This document shows, one piece after another, positions 48,946 to 61,129 of a stretch of 64,000 nt of DNA. Under the pieces are notes generated by a model. It made no database searches, was not told the DNA's origin, and was given only the letters and a program-made list of their open reading frames with translations. The first letter of the stretch is position 1. Every line of letters starts with the position of its first letter. This DNA comes from Cytospora piceicola (lineage: Eukaryota > Ascomycota > Sordariomycetes > Diaporthales > Cytosporaceae): positions 1,860,001 to 1,924,000 of the forward strand of contig JALQBC010000001.1 of assembly GCA_023375675.1 (NCBI GenBank). Reading direction: 5' to 3'. The position numbers were made by a program, and so were the translations under genes.

Positions 48946-51364
48946 TTAATTACGACTGTACCAATCTGATGTATCTGCAATGACTCCTCTTCACTGAGAT
49001 TGAAACGTAGGATTTGTATTTGTGGATTACACTGAGTCCTTGCAGATACATCATATTTGTACAGTCGTAATACAGAGCAAGCAAGATCTCGGCGGGTGAA
49101 ACGTTACAAAAGCAAATACTTGGAAAGACGAAGGGGAATACATCAAGGAGAGGATTGCGTCAACCGGTACCCTAGGGTAGGTAGGTATCGCCAGCCAATT
49201 ACTCATTTGACCTGAGTACATAGATTTTCTAGTATCCGGATACATGCATCTGGACCTCCACCCTGACAAGAGCTGAATGGCACTTCATTCGATCCGGGGC
49301 TTAGTGCGGCATCTCTGCTAACCAACGATACCATGGAGTTTTGGAACCTAGGCGCGGTTTCCAACATATTCGTTCTCGTAGTAACAAACAACATGGGGGT
49401 CAGACAACATGGGGGTCGTGGTTGCGACTTCGTTCTTCCGGCTTCCCTCATATGGGAAGATATACACCCGGGCGTGGGGTGAGTGTAGAAAACTGTGACC
49501 TGCCACCACCCCCTGCAGTTGTGTCACAACGGACAGCTGCATATACACCACCTTAGAATACTACTGGTCCATCTATCCCTAGAAGGCGTGGCTGGAAAAT
49601 TTGCTTGTCACATGCGAATGCTACACACTACATAAGAAGTGATAACTCCGCGCGTTGGGTCTCGCCCGGTTGCTCACCCTGAACCAATATTCTGCCATGC
49701 AAGGTTGTTCAGGTGCCGCCCGGGTACGAACACGAGATCGATGGAGGCCATCGCCAGACATGCAGGTTGTTCATATGTGGCCTTTCTATCGAGACAGACA
49801 GACAGACAGACAGGTAGACACACAACATGACAATAGTGTATACACAGGACGAGTAAAGGGAAGATAGTTTCGTTGACTCTCGCCCCCACTCGGGTCTATC
49901 CTTATGCGGTATGCAGGTCGTGGGATTGTCAGTGCAATTCTCTTCATCGCGGCTCCGCGTCCCAATCCACACTGCTGGGGAGTTGGTGTTTGGTTGGTAT
50001 TTCATGCAGCACCTGGGGGGCCGACGCCAACTGCAGCATACAACTTTGCTTCCAACGGAGGTTATCAACCTCCGGTCTATGGCACTTTGGTCAATTTGAA
50101 TGTCGTCACATCGCTTACAGCGCTGTCGAGAAGGCTCCAAAGCCATTGGCGACTACATATGTATGACTATGCCTAGCTCATGTGGGAGAGTTGGTGTAGC
50201 AAGAAAGTTAATCATGTACGGAGAGTACCTAAGTATGGTGCAAAGTGACCACATAGGGAACACATAAACCCATGAGCCCGTAATACTGCCGATCAATTCA
50301 CCCGCGGATTGTTGTATCCCTCTTGTTACTTTCTTGGCCTGCTTGGCAGGCTTGGGTGGTGACCCCGGAAGGCTTATGATAAGTCCAATAATATGACTGA
50401 ACGGCGACGCAGCCCCCAACTCCCTTTGCCCCTCCCGCCAAAGTGAAAAGAAGAAAAAAGAACCAGGGCTGCAGTAGTGTCATGCAGTCAGCATAGCACG
50501 GCCACGATGTAACCGGACGGCCCGGGACAGATTCCAGTTAGGGGTGCCCAATCATTATGATATTATTGTGATATGGGCACACGGTCAGCACGGTCTAGAC
50601 CCTGCGCGTCTCCGCACCCCCTAGAAGCCTTGTGATATGAAGTGCACACGTGGGCGATGTGGCAGTAATTACAGTATATGTCGAGGCCATTGGTTCTGTG
50701 GACCCACTGATTATGTCTCAATATATCAATACAATAAATACTACATTGACCGCACTGGGTAGGTAGAACTCAGCTGCCCAGAAGTCTCCGTTGAGTACCG
50801 TACTTACCTCTCTCAGTATCCGTGCAGTCCCACGGGCCCCGAAAACCAAAGTGAGCGCCACGCCACTTTAATATTTACCTGGCACACAGCAGGCCCCGGG
50901 ATGATTTGCCCAGTCCGATACGACTTTGCATTGGACTTGGACCGGAACGTCGCAGTTGCACATGCGGTTGGGGAAGGCTACCCTATCTGTTGGGGCATTA
51001 AGCACATGCCATTTTTGTGATCTTCGTGCAGGTATGCATAGATATTTGAGTACTTAAGTAGGTATGCAAAAGTACCGGACCCCGCTGGGGTCGTATCGGT
51101 GGAATTCCAACGACAGTCCAGGCCCAACCTGCCAAGGTGCCGACAGCAATGCAGGTTTGTCACTCGAATAGGGTTATAGGCGATAAACCGTAACCTTGAA
51201 AGTCACCTTTGTGTTGCTGTTGTTACCTGGGCAGAATATGCCGTCTTGACCCCTTCTTTGTTCGGGATTTGGTAGTCGTCCAAATTCCAACAGACGGTCC
51301 AGAACCCGAAGTCAACTTGAAATCCTCAACTATCACAATCATCCGTCATTGGAGGCTATTCGCG
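48946..51364. other. Gene-poor interval
   Basis: About 2.4 kb without a supportable gene. It includes an ACAACATGGGGGTC duplication near 49386-49415, a (GACA)5 microsatellite at 49793-49812, a CTACATATGTA motif at about 50154, and CCTAGGTA-related palindromes at about 49168, 50225 and 51050. The right end is the MFS gene promoter. Confidence 0.45.
49793..49812 (+). repeat. (GACA)5 microsatellite
   Basis: Five perfect GACA units in non-coding DNA. Confidence 0.9.
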
Positions 51365-52920
51365 ATGGAGCCATCTCCAGCAGAGCTCGAGGCTCTAGCT
51401 CGTACAGAAACCTCGAGTAAATCCCCTGAGCAAAGAATCAAGAACGAGCCTGTAAGCTGTAGTAACCACACAATACCTGCATGTGTGCACTCCAGTTTGC
51501 TAAGTCATGAACAACCTAGGTGGTGCTAGAGATCGTTCCATCTCACCAGGACCCCAAGGACTGGCCGGCTGTTAAGAAATGGACGGCGACCCTCCTGCTA
51601 TCGGCGTTTGCCTTCTTGCAACCATTGTCCGAAACCATGCTGTCTCCGGTGCAAGAGAAATTGTCGCGCGACCTTGCCATCACACACGCTTATGACTGGC
51701 TGCTGGTGAACTCTCTGATTCTGATTGGAATTGGCCTTTCACCACTGATACTGGCACCTCTCTCCGAGATTTATGGGCGCAAGCCTATCCTCATCATCGG
51801 GAGCATTGTATTCGTGGTCTGGAACACAGGGTGCGGAGCGGCCAGGACCTTGGGCCAGATGTTGGCCTTCAGGCTGCTCTCGGGCTTTGGAGCGTCCGTC
51901 GCCGACGCCCTCGCCGGCGGGTTCATGGGCGACCTCTGGCGGGCCGAGGAGAGGGGGAGGGCGTTCGCCATCTTCATGGCCGCGCCTCTCCTGGGCCCCG
52001 CGCTCGGCCCCATCTGCGGTGCTTTCATCTCCGAGGGGATAGACTGGCGGTGGGTATTCTGGATCATCTCCATCGCATCGGCCGTCGTCATAGTCCTTGC
52101 CATCGTCTTCTTGCGCGAGACCTACGAACCCAGGCTGAGGCACCTGAGCGGCCGGGAAGAGAAAAGAAGAGCCGAGGGCGAGATACCCGCGGGCATGTCG
52201 AAGAGGATCAGGCCTTTTCTCGCCGACATCCGGACCAACCTGCAGCGGCCGCTGCGCATGCTCGCCACTCAGGTCATCATACAGTTGCTGGCGGGGTACA
52301 TGGCCATCCTGTACGGCACCATGTTCTTGTTCCTCTACATGTATCCCACCATGTGGACCAAGCAGTACGGCGAGAGTGTCGGGATCGGGAGCCTGAACTA
52401 CCTGTCCTTCGCCATCGGCCTCATCGCCGGCGTGAACATCGCGGGCCGCCTGAGCGACCGTCTCTACGCCCGACTCAAGGCTCGCAACCACGGCGTTGGG
52501 CGGCCTGAGTACCGCATCCCCCCGATGGCCATAGGGACCGTGCTCGTCCCCGTGGGCCTCCTCTGGTGGGGATGGTCGGGCGAGGCCAAGGTCCACTGGA
52601 TCGTGCCGAACCTGGGGAGCCTGGTCTTTGCCATGGGCGTCTACATCTGCTCCGGGAGCGTCTCGGTCTATACCATCGACACGTACACGCAGTACGCCGC
52701 GTCTGCCATCTCGACAAACCTCGTCCTGCGGAGCCTCACCGCCGCCCTCTTCCCGCTGTTCGCTCCCTACATGTTTGACGCTTTGGGTTTCGGGCTTGGA
52801 GCGACGGCACTGGCGGCTGGTTTCGCTGTCATTGGATCGGTTGTCGTTTTTATCTTGTGGTTCTATGGCGACAGGCTTAGAGCACACAGCCCATATTGTG
52901 CTGCAGGGAGTGACGAGTAG
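51365..52920 (+). CDS. Major facilitator superfamily transporter (DHA1-type, multidrug/metabolite efflux)
   Basis: MFS proton antiporter of the DHA1 drug/metabolite efflux type. Exon 1 is 51365-51451 (29 aa, hydrophilic), the intron is 51452-51519 (GTAAGC..CTAG), and exon 2 is 51520-52920, giving 495 aa with 12 predicted membrane spans. The TM2-TM3 loop carries motif A (PLSEIYGRKPILIIGS), and TM4-5 hold the RLLSGFGASVADALAGG and GPALGPICGAFI blocks (motif C, antiporter signature). The central cytoplasmic loop (about 205-245) is basic. The gene is very GC-rich, higher than its neighbours, which may only reflect codon bias. It could export a product of the nearby AsaB-like enzyme, but no direct link is shown. 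Confidence 0.92.
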
Positions 52921-53936
52921 TCGGCACATATCTTGCTAGAGCGCTGTGTTATGTCAACCCGCCCTTCTTCCTCCGGAAAGTGCCTCCGTTGCCAGACCGA
53001 GCACTTGTTGCATATCACTACAGCGTTTATGGGCTCATTAAATTTGATTCTCTTCTGGACACTTCGAAAGCTCCAAACCTGTATATCATGGACTCTTCTA
53101 GACAGAATTAGATATTCCTTCCAATATATCATACAGATATTGCTCCGTGTACTCACATCTGTGTTCCGGTGTCATCGCGGTCCACATGAAAGGTTGCGTT
53201 CTTGATACCCCCGTTGACTGCATCTCTGTTTTCTGTCCTTGCTACAGAGGAGGATCAAGTCTTGCTCGTGAGGGAGGGATAGAGATTGAGATATCAGAGT
53301 CTCAGTATAGTCCGACAATTATTGCAATACTTAGGTAATATTGTCGGTACTAGCTTGAGATCAGGCGACATTGGCTGGTGAGGCGGCCAGTAGGATCGTG
53401 CAGATCCAGGCTTATTTGAATAGAGCAATGTTTGGTGATATCCAATGGTGACTCCAGGCTTCCATGTAGGTACGTGTAGTCACATCAGTATAGTACTCGA
53501 ACATGCCTACTTAGGTATATATGTATGTGTCGAGTTGTATTATTGGTACCTGAGCGGTTGATAGTAACAAGGACCCTGCGACCACGCACAACGGAGCGGG
53601 CCGCCGATGGGGCTCTGTCGCTTTAGATCCACACTGTAATTGCCAGGTGGGTACTTTGATATTATACTATGTACTGTATACGCACAATACGGTGGTCAAG
53701 GGTATTGGAATCCTTCCCCACCATACAGGTGGACCAAAATGCACGATGGCTTCAAGCAAACGTCATCCCTCCTGGGACCTTGTCTGAGGTCTTTTCATAG
53801 GCCACTGACCACTTTAAAAGAGGATTCTTATGGCTGAACTTCACTATACCAGTCAACTATAATCCTTTTCATTCCATCTTATTCATTTCCTAACTTGAGA
53901 CCTTGATAGACGGAACACACACCTTTAACTGTCGAT
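52921..53936. other. Intergenic region
   Basis: About 1 kb with no gene recognised. A CTTAGGTATATATGTATG motif lies at about 53513. The right end holds the promoter of the phosphotransferase gene. Confidence 0.45.
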
Positions 53937-54782
53937 ATGGCACCCACAAGCACTGCGTACCAGAAGGCCGTGGACGCAGACCCTCTCCCCGACGTCGACG
54001 ACAATGTCCGAGACAAGCACCTCGGCAACCACCAACACTCTCAAACCTGGCGGCGCGACGCCACCACAGTCGTCAAGCGCGTGAGCCCGCCGTCAGCCGC
54101 GCGGGCGGAAGCCGCAGCCATGGTCACGGCCCAGCGGCACTCGCCCTCCGTGCCGGTGCCGCGTGTTCTGGGCTTCCGCATGCCCAAGGCCGGCGAGGAC
54201 AGCCGGTACGGGACTATCACCATGGAATATATCGACGGCGTGTCTCTGGAGGAGTTCTGGCCGACGGCTTCGGAAGAGGACAAGGCGAGGATTCTGGGCC
54301 AGCTGCGGGGCCATATGGACCAGTTGAGAACGATGGAGAGCGACTTCATCGGTACTTGCAACGGGGCAGCCTGCAACGACCATATGTTTGTGAACCGTGA
54401 GCACACGTATGGGCCCTATAAGGACGACACGGCCTTTCGAGAGGGCATCGCGGAGAGCTTGCTCACGTGCGTGGACGAGTCAGATGCTTTTACGAAGGTG
54501 GTCATCGGGATGGTGAATTCGATGCCCAAGACCGACCGTTACGTCTTCACGCATGGGGATCTCATGCCTCGTAATATCCTGGTCAAGGATGGCAATGTTG
54601 TTGGAATCATAGACTGGGAGGTAGCTGGCTTCTATCCTGAGTACTGGGAGTATGCAAAAGCCCACATTTTCGACAACTATTTCCATCCGTGGCACGAGGA
54701 CAGAGCTGTGGATAAGGTCTTGAAGCCCTACCCTCTCGAGCTGGCGGCGTTGCTACATACTAAGGAAATATTCATGTGTTGA
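53937..54782 (+). CDS. Aminoglycoside phosphotransferase (APH)-family kinase
   Basis: Small-molecule kinase-fold protein of the APH family (PF01636), which in fungi is large and mostly uncharacterised. Single exon, 281 aa. The N-lobe has a VVKRVSP lysine strand near residue 45. The catalytic loop is HGDLMPRNILV at 206-216 (Asp208, Asn213), and the metal-binding DWEVAGFYPEYWEY starts at Asp226. All catalytic residues are present. The GFYPEYWEY block is typical of the fungal subgroup. The C-terminus is short. It probably phosphorylates a metabolite; antibiotic resistance should not be assumed. It has a good GATATGGC start context and lies 1 kb downstream of the MFS transporter on the same strand. 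Confidence 0.9.
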   Translation: MAPTSTAYQKAVDADPLPDVDDNVRDKHLGNHQHSQTWRRDATTVVKRVSPPSAARAEAAAMVTAQRHSPSVPVPRVLGFRMPKAGEDSRYGTITMEYIDGVSLEEFWPTASEEDKARILGQLRGHMDQLRTMESDFIGTCNGAACNDHMFVNREHTYGPYKDDTAFREGIAESLLTCVDESDAFTKVVIGMVNSMPKTDRYVFTHGDLMPRNILVKDGNVVGIIDWEVAGFYPEYWEYAKAHIFDNYFHPWHEDRAVDKVLKPYPLELAALLHTKEIFMC

Positions 54783-56626
54783 CCGTGATATGAGGTTGCC
54801 GACAACGACGTTTGGGACATGGAAAGATTTAAGACGTTTTCCACGGCAGTTCCTATCTTGTTTGTCTATGTACATATGTATCAACTGGAAGTACAAGTAA
54901 CATCGAGCCAAATATAGACTGTGATATGGGCGTTCCATACGCCAGCGTCAAGCCAACATCAACCCAAAGTCCCAAATATGAAGAAAAGAGGATAATCTAT
55001 CGTTATGCATGACTCCCGGAGTTGACGCAAGACCTCCAACCCAACCAAGTTCCAAATGTGACAAAATCATTGGTATGCATGAGACCCGGCATAGACTTCA
55101 CACGCCGAACCTTCAGTAGAAGAGTAATCCCAACAACGCCGGGCCCGACATCCCAATATCAGTTCACCTGCCCCTTCATGTTTATTTTTAGTAACAAAGA
55201 ATTTATGAAGACGTGTCGTTGATGCTGTCCAGATATTTTCTTGCCTTGGACCGTAATATCGTCTCAATCCCTAGCAACCGAACCTCCACGCGAGCGAGGA
55301 CGCCGGTGGACGGTTTTCTCACCTGACCAGCGCCATCATCAACATGCCCGTAACTAGCACCTGTATCATTGACGGTGGTTAGAGAGACGATTTCTTCGGC
55401 ACTGCTCATCCTCTTCATTCAGAACCCCCGATCCGACATCTGCCGTGGGCTTAGCGACCGTCTTCTGGCCACACTTGGTGCATGTGTCACTTTGTGTATT
55501 CTTGTCCATTTTTGCGTCTCCCATATCCTGAAACTCCGCCTGGGAAGGGACGGCTAATGCTATCGTGATTATCCTGATGATGACGATAGTAGTTCTAAGG
55601 CATGCGCTATAGATAGTTAATTTTATGACATCGTGAAATATGTACCTTCATAAGGGCAGAAGCTCCGAGCAATTTAGTAGCCACGACTTCGGATATAGGT
55701 GTAAATCTATAATGTTAGCTGAACTATATCTATAGCGAAGAGCAATGCAACATACGACTAGAAGAGGTGTATGAAGTTTGTTAGTCAGAGCTGCCAGCAA
55801 CTCGGCACTGAGCACCCCTTCTAGGAAGCTTTGCCCCAGTAGATGGCACTGAGACCTCGCAGCCTGGCTGCCAGCTTTGCCAGCTTCGGCTTCCTGCGAG
55901 AACCCAATGTATTGGTACCCTACAGACTGGAGATGTAGGCGTGGTCGTTGTCGATAACAATGTTGCTTGAATTGAAATGTGATGTGGTGGTGGGGACGAG
56001 GGAGCGTATCTTCTGTGAATATAACGGTAGCGGAGGTCGCGATGCAATCAATGATGAAGGAACTCGAAAGCCCAGAGATGGTGTGTAGAGTACAGCCAAT
56101 TCAGTCTATCGTAGAGATTCCGTTGCGTGTGTATTGTTGTTGAAGGGAGTAAACAAACAGGCCTAAAGCCTAAGGGAAGGGAATGAGACAGGTGTAACTG
56201 AAGGAAGGAGGTACGATGCCGTGACAGTGAAGGTGGGAAACCTGGGAACGTTTCTGCCTATTTGGTAAAATGCGAAGATTTGGTCATAATTAGTACTTGG
56301 CTGCCAATTCGCCCAGTCGGCAAGACCCTTTCTTTTTCTTAGCTCGGCACAAATGTCAACAGGTCCAATTCCTTCTTTTCTCCACCACTCCTCCATGTAT
56401 GCTGAGATATACAGTTATATGTGTGTGTGTGTGTTGCTTGTAGTAGTTGTTATGCTGAATGTATGTCGTGGTTTACTTGATTCATACCCTAGCGTTTTCA
56501 GCATATTTGTCGGACTTGAGTCTCCTACTACCTACCATACCGCGCAGCTGGCTATTTTGAAAACGCTCGGAGGCACGGTAACCTGGCCAGAAACTGTGGC
56601 TGATTAAACTCAAAGCAGAAAGACCG
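54783..56626. other. Intergenic region bordering the repeat/AT-rich domain
   Basis: About 1.8 kb without a supportable gene. A TACATATGTA palindrome lies at about 54868 and a (GT)7 microsatellite at 56421-56434. Open frames here are short and motif-free. Confidence 0.45.
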
Positions 56627-57250
56627 TTTTAAAATCTATAGGACCGTTTTTAAATCTGTAGGGCCGTTTCTAGATCTGATTATATGCTAGGTCTTTAAGA
56701 TTATTCTGAAAGCCGACTGTTTTTAAGTACTAAGATCGTTCTTAAGTACCTAGGTCGTTTCGTACCCAGATCGTTTCTACATTCCTAGATCGTTTTATAC
56801 TTAGATCGTTTTCAGGTGCCGAGATTGTTCTCAGAAACCTAGATATAAAGATCTTAGCTAGGGATAAAGTTTCACCGTTCGAGAGTAACTTACTTAGTCT
56901 ACCTACGTAGCTACTTTAAGGTGTAAAGGTTTAAAAGGTCTTATTTTTAAAGATCTCTTCGATAGTCCTAATAGTCTTAATAGTCTTAATAGTCTTTAAT
57001 AGTCTTAGTAATCTTAAAAGGAAGGTTTTAAAGATTGTTGCCTTAAGATCTTAAAGGGAAGGTATTATCTAGTAGGAAGGCATTTAGTAGGAAGGCACCT
57101 AGTAGGAAGGCACCTAGTAGGAAGGCACCTAGTACCTAGGTACTTAAAGATTTAGAAACTATTTTAAAACGAAGGGACTATTTCAGAATAAGTAACCATT
57201 TCGAAATAAAGGGACTATTTTAAAGCAAGGTAACTATTTCAGAATAATAA
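56627..57250 (+). repeat. Cluster of degenerate short tandem repeats at the genic/AT-rich boundary
   Basis: Four different arrays follow one another. The first (56627-56830) has irregular units around GATCGTTT or ACCGTTTT spaced about 20-25 bp. The second (about 56965-57010) repeats TAATAGTCTT four times. The third (about 57070-57133) is four copies of a 15-bp TAGTAGGAAGGCACC unit. The fourth (57150-57245) alternates GGGACTATTT and AACCATTT-like units. None encodes a protein. They sit exactly where base composition starts to shift. Confidence 0.75.
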
Positions 57251-57699
57251 ATAATGCCTGACTGAACTTAAGGCTAAAACCGTTTTAGAGCACGTAAACG
57301 GTACCTTTAAGCGTTTTCAAAATAACCAGTTGCGCGGTATAGTAAGTAAGTAGTCTCTATGTCTCTTGATAGGTACTTATACATCTGACATACATAAGTT
57401 GATTGATACTGCGTACATAACGTCCTCTGACTATAAGCATTATTCTGATATGACTTTTATCACATTCTACAAATTCTACTAGAAATTAAGGTAGAGTTCG
57501 AGAAGCTGAGTGTATGTGATTTATGCATCGACATGGGGGTATTGCAATGAAATAGAGGCATTTACAGAACATTTCAGTGTATTGAGTGTTAGACTTAAGT
57601 ACTTCAGTACCCACTCAGGTACTTAAGTAGGTATCTAGGTAGCCTGGGCAGGTGGAGTCCGCCGTTGTCAAGTCTTACCGTGAATCTAGTATTCCCTGA
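57251..57699. other. Transition from genic to RIP-mutated DNA
   Basis: AT content rises through this stretch. A cluster of CTTAAGTA/AGGTACTTAAGTAGG/CTAGGTAG motifs is at about 57598-57645. No gene. Confidence 0.5.
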
Positions 57700-58999
57700 A
57701 TTTAAAGGTTGTTATTCTTTTATATACGTAAGCTCTATCTTATTTTACAGGTAGTATATTAGCCTTTTTCGCCTATAAAACGTCCGTATACTAATAGCCT
57801 GTTACTAAATAAAACTTTTACTACGTTAAAACGGCCCGGTATTAATAACTATTATAAATTCGTAGTTACTACTATATTCCTTTTCGTCGTTTTCTATACT
57901 TATACTACTTAGTTTTATAATATAAAGCTAACTTTTATAATATAACCTAGCTATAAAAACACCTTAAATATACTGCTTTAATAAAACGTTTAGCTTATAT
58001 AGCTTACTTATTTTTCTTAAACTAATTTCTATTCTTACTATAAAGAATTTATATATATTATAGCTTTTCGATTACGTTATAACGATACTCTTTATATTAT
58101 ATATCTAGCTTAAGGCGTTATACGTAGTAAGTAGCTTTTAAAAGAGATTTCCGGAAATATATATATAATATAATTATAGTAACCGGCTACTGTACCTATT
58201 TATATACTAAAGCTAAAAAAGCTATATAGCTAACTATTTATAAATAGTATTAAAAGTATTTTTATACTTAATTTAAAGCTTATAACGGTTAAGTATAAAT
58301 CTTATAATATTATATATTAAATAAATAAAAGACTTTTTATATATATTATAGATATAGATATTATATTATAGTTAAATAAGATATTAATAATTTTATTATA
58401 TAGTAATTTATAGTTATAAACCCGAAGTTTAAAAAGTATTATTTATAAAGTAATATATATATTCCGGCTTTCCGGCCTTTACTATTTTTCTTATATAACT
58501 TACTATATAATACTATACTACGTAATAAGGCTTTTTATAAAAATATATAACGGTATAATAATATCTTTACTTTTACTTTTATCGACTATAAAGAGATAAA
58601 GTATAGTATTATAAATAATAAACTTATAAATTTTTAGATTTATAAAGCTTTATATTACTAAACCGGTTTATTATAAAAGGTATTAAGTTAAAAGCTATAA
58701 TACGTATAGCTATATTTTTACAATTTTAACTATATTTATATATTTCGTTTTATATTTAATAACGGTTTAAATATAGTAATCTTTAACTATATTATAGATT
58801 ACCTATACGAAAATAATCTGTTTATTAATATATACCTTACTATATAAAAACGGTTTTAGTAAGTAATAAGCCCGGTATAAGTAGCTTTAAACTTATAAAT
58901 ACAGTTAATATTTAAAGATAAGGCTAACTAAAAACGTATAAACCTTTTTATAGCCGATAAAGTTACTATTATTATTCTATATAAGTATATAAACGTTAG

Positions 59000-60900
59000 C
59001 TTTCGGAATTTCGTTTTTATAAAGTAAACTATAAACGATATAAAGATTATAGCCTTCCGTTATATATAGCTGTTTTATCCTATATATCTTCTTTTTATAT
59101 ACCTTTTTATACTATTATATAACGATTATAGCTAATACTAAAGAATAAAAATCCGAAATCTATAAGATATTAGCTATAAATCAGATCGTATAAGCTTATA
59201 AAAGTATAGCCGATATATTTTTTATTTACGAATAGCGAATTTATAAGTACTATTCTCTTTTTAATAGTTATTTTAATAGCTATTAGTAAATCTATAAGCT
59301 ATAACAGACTAAATAAAGCTTACTTAGTTAAAAACTTATTAAGCTAACTTATAAATAAACCTATATAACGGTATTATAGACTAACTATAGTAAAATAACG
59401 ACGATATGGCTTAAGTTAAGACTTATATTATTTTACCTATAACGTATATTAAAAGCTAACGGTTTATTAGTTAGTACTACTAAGACTTTATTACTATTAT
59501 ACAGGCTTTTAATACGCTTACGTTCTTTATTATAGTTATTATAAACTTTATATAACCGGAAATCTTTTATAAACTTAGTCCGAATAAGTTTACTATAAAC
59601 TGTTTAAATATCGTAAGCTATATATTTTAGCTTAAGTATAACGTTTTTTTAAAAAAACTATAAAATAGGTTATTTAAAGACTTTATAGATATAGTTTAAA
59701 CTATCGAGTTTTAAAAATAAGGCTTACTTTATAAGTATATTTTACTATTTCTTACCTATAAAGCTATAGATTTTTATAAGCTTCTTATAAATATCGACTA
59801 TATAATTCGTATAAAACTCCTTACCTTAAAAGAGGATTTAAACAATATATTATAAAGTATTATAAAAAGTTCTATAGTATATAATTTATACGGTATAGTA
59901 AACCTATAAAGCTTTTATATATAGCCTTTTAAAACCGTAGTTTTAATCGTCTGTTATAAAAACTTTCCGAAAGACTTTATAGACGAAACGTTAATACCGG
60001 AGAATAAATACTTATTTTATAAACGCCGCAATAATAGTTAAACTATAAAAAAAAAAAAATTAACTAAAAGGTTTAGTTAAATAACCGCTAAGTTATACCG
60101 TATAGCCTATACTTTTACTATAAATACTAAGTATATATTAATATAGAAATCTATATAACTATAAAGGTTATAAAGTATATTTATAAGTATATATATAAAG
60201 GTATAGATAAAGCTATAGTTACGTTATAAAATAGCTATACTTTTAATAAGATTACTATATACTTATAAGGCTAGTATATAAGCTTTATAAAGGCGATTAT
60301 ATATCTATTTAAATACTTCGTTTATAAAAAGTTCTTACTTATAATACGTTTACCGGTTTACTTAAAGGGTTAATAACTTATATACTTCCGAAATAATATT
60401 TCTTTATAAGAGGTTATAAGTATTATAAACCGTAGTAGGTTTTAGTTAATAACGTTCTTTAACTATAACAGGAATAATACGGATAAACAAAGGCTTTTAT
60501 ATATCGACTTTCCCTATTCTTATATTTAGAAATAATAGTAAAAGTAGTAGTAGCCTCGATAACGTAATACTACGGTTAGCCGTATATATTATATACTACC
60601 TGTTATTAGTAAGCCGTACTTTTTACAGCTCCTTTTTTATAATATCCGTAGCTTATAGTCGTTCGAGTATATATAAACTATTAATAATATTATTTATTCT
60701 ACTTATAAGGCTACCTGTCTTATTACAGGCTTATTAAACTATAACGGTTATTAAACTGTCTGTTTTAAAAAGGCTACGGCTTAATAAACTAGCTTTACGT
60801 TATAACGTCTTTTTATTATTATATTTCTTTATAAAAACGTTTTAAACTATACCGGGTTATAAAATACGTTTATAGCTTCGATTTATAATAATCTGCTATA
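59000..60900 (+). pseudogene. Helitron Rep (HUH endonuclease) domain relic
   Basis: Starting in the frame with codons at positions divisible by 3. TYIILPITYIKS (59421) matches the ILPSTFTGSP region of Helitron Rep. IEF*K*GLLYKYILL (59703-59747) matches IEFQKRGLPHAHILL, so the HUH pair is now Y-x-Y through CAT to TAT changes. From 60059, after a 13-A run, the frame shifts by one: VIPYSLYFYYKY and the motif IKVIKYIYKYIYKG (60161-60202) match the Tyr motif of Rep. The later RLPVYLKG** block (near 60350) also matches Helitron spacing. Nearly all in-frame stops fall where Gln, Trp or Arg is expected, as RIP predicts. Confidence 0.85.
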
Positions 60901-61129
60901 CTATTTCTATAGTTGTACTAATATTTTACCTAGCCTTTAAAAGCTATATTTTAATTATAGCCTTTTCTTTTTTTAGTAATAACTCTATAAGTATAAAAAA
61001 AACCTTAAGGATTTCGGTTTTTTTAAGCTATAATATAGCTAAGAATCGGTATAGTTAAATCTGTAGCTAAAGGTTAAGCTAGACTATAATACGAAGAACT
61101 AATAGCTATTCTGTAATAACGTTTATAGC

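Noticed and set aside
51739..52929. 396-codon - strand frame antisense to the MFS transporter
   Set aside because: Asp/Glu/Gly/Arg/Pro-rich antisense shadow of a GC-rich membrane-protein gene.
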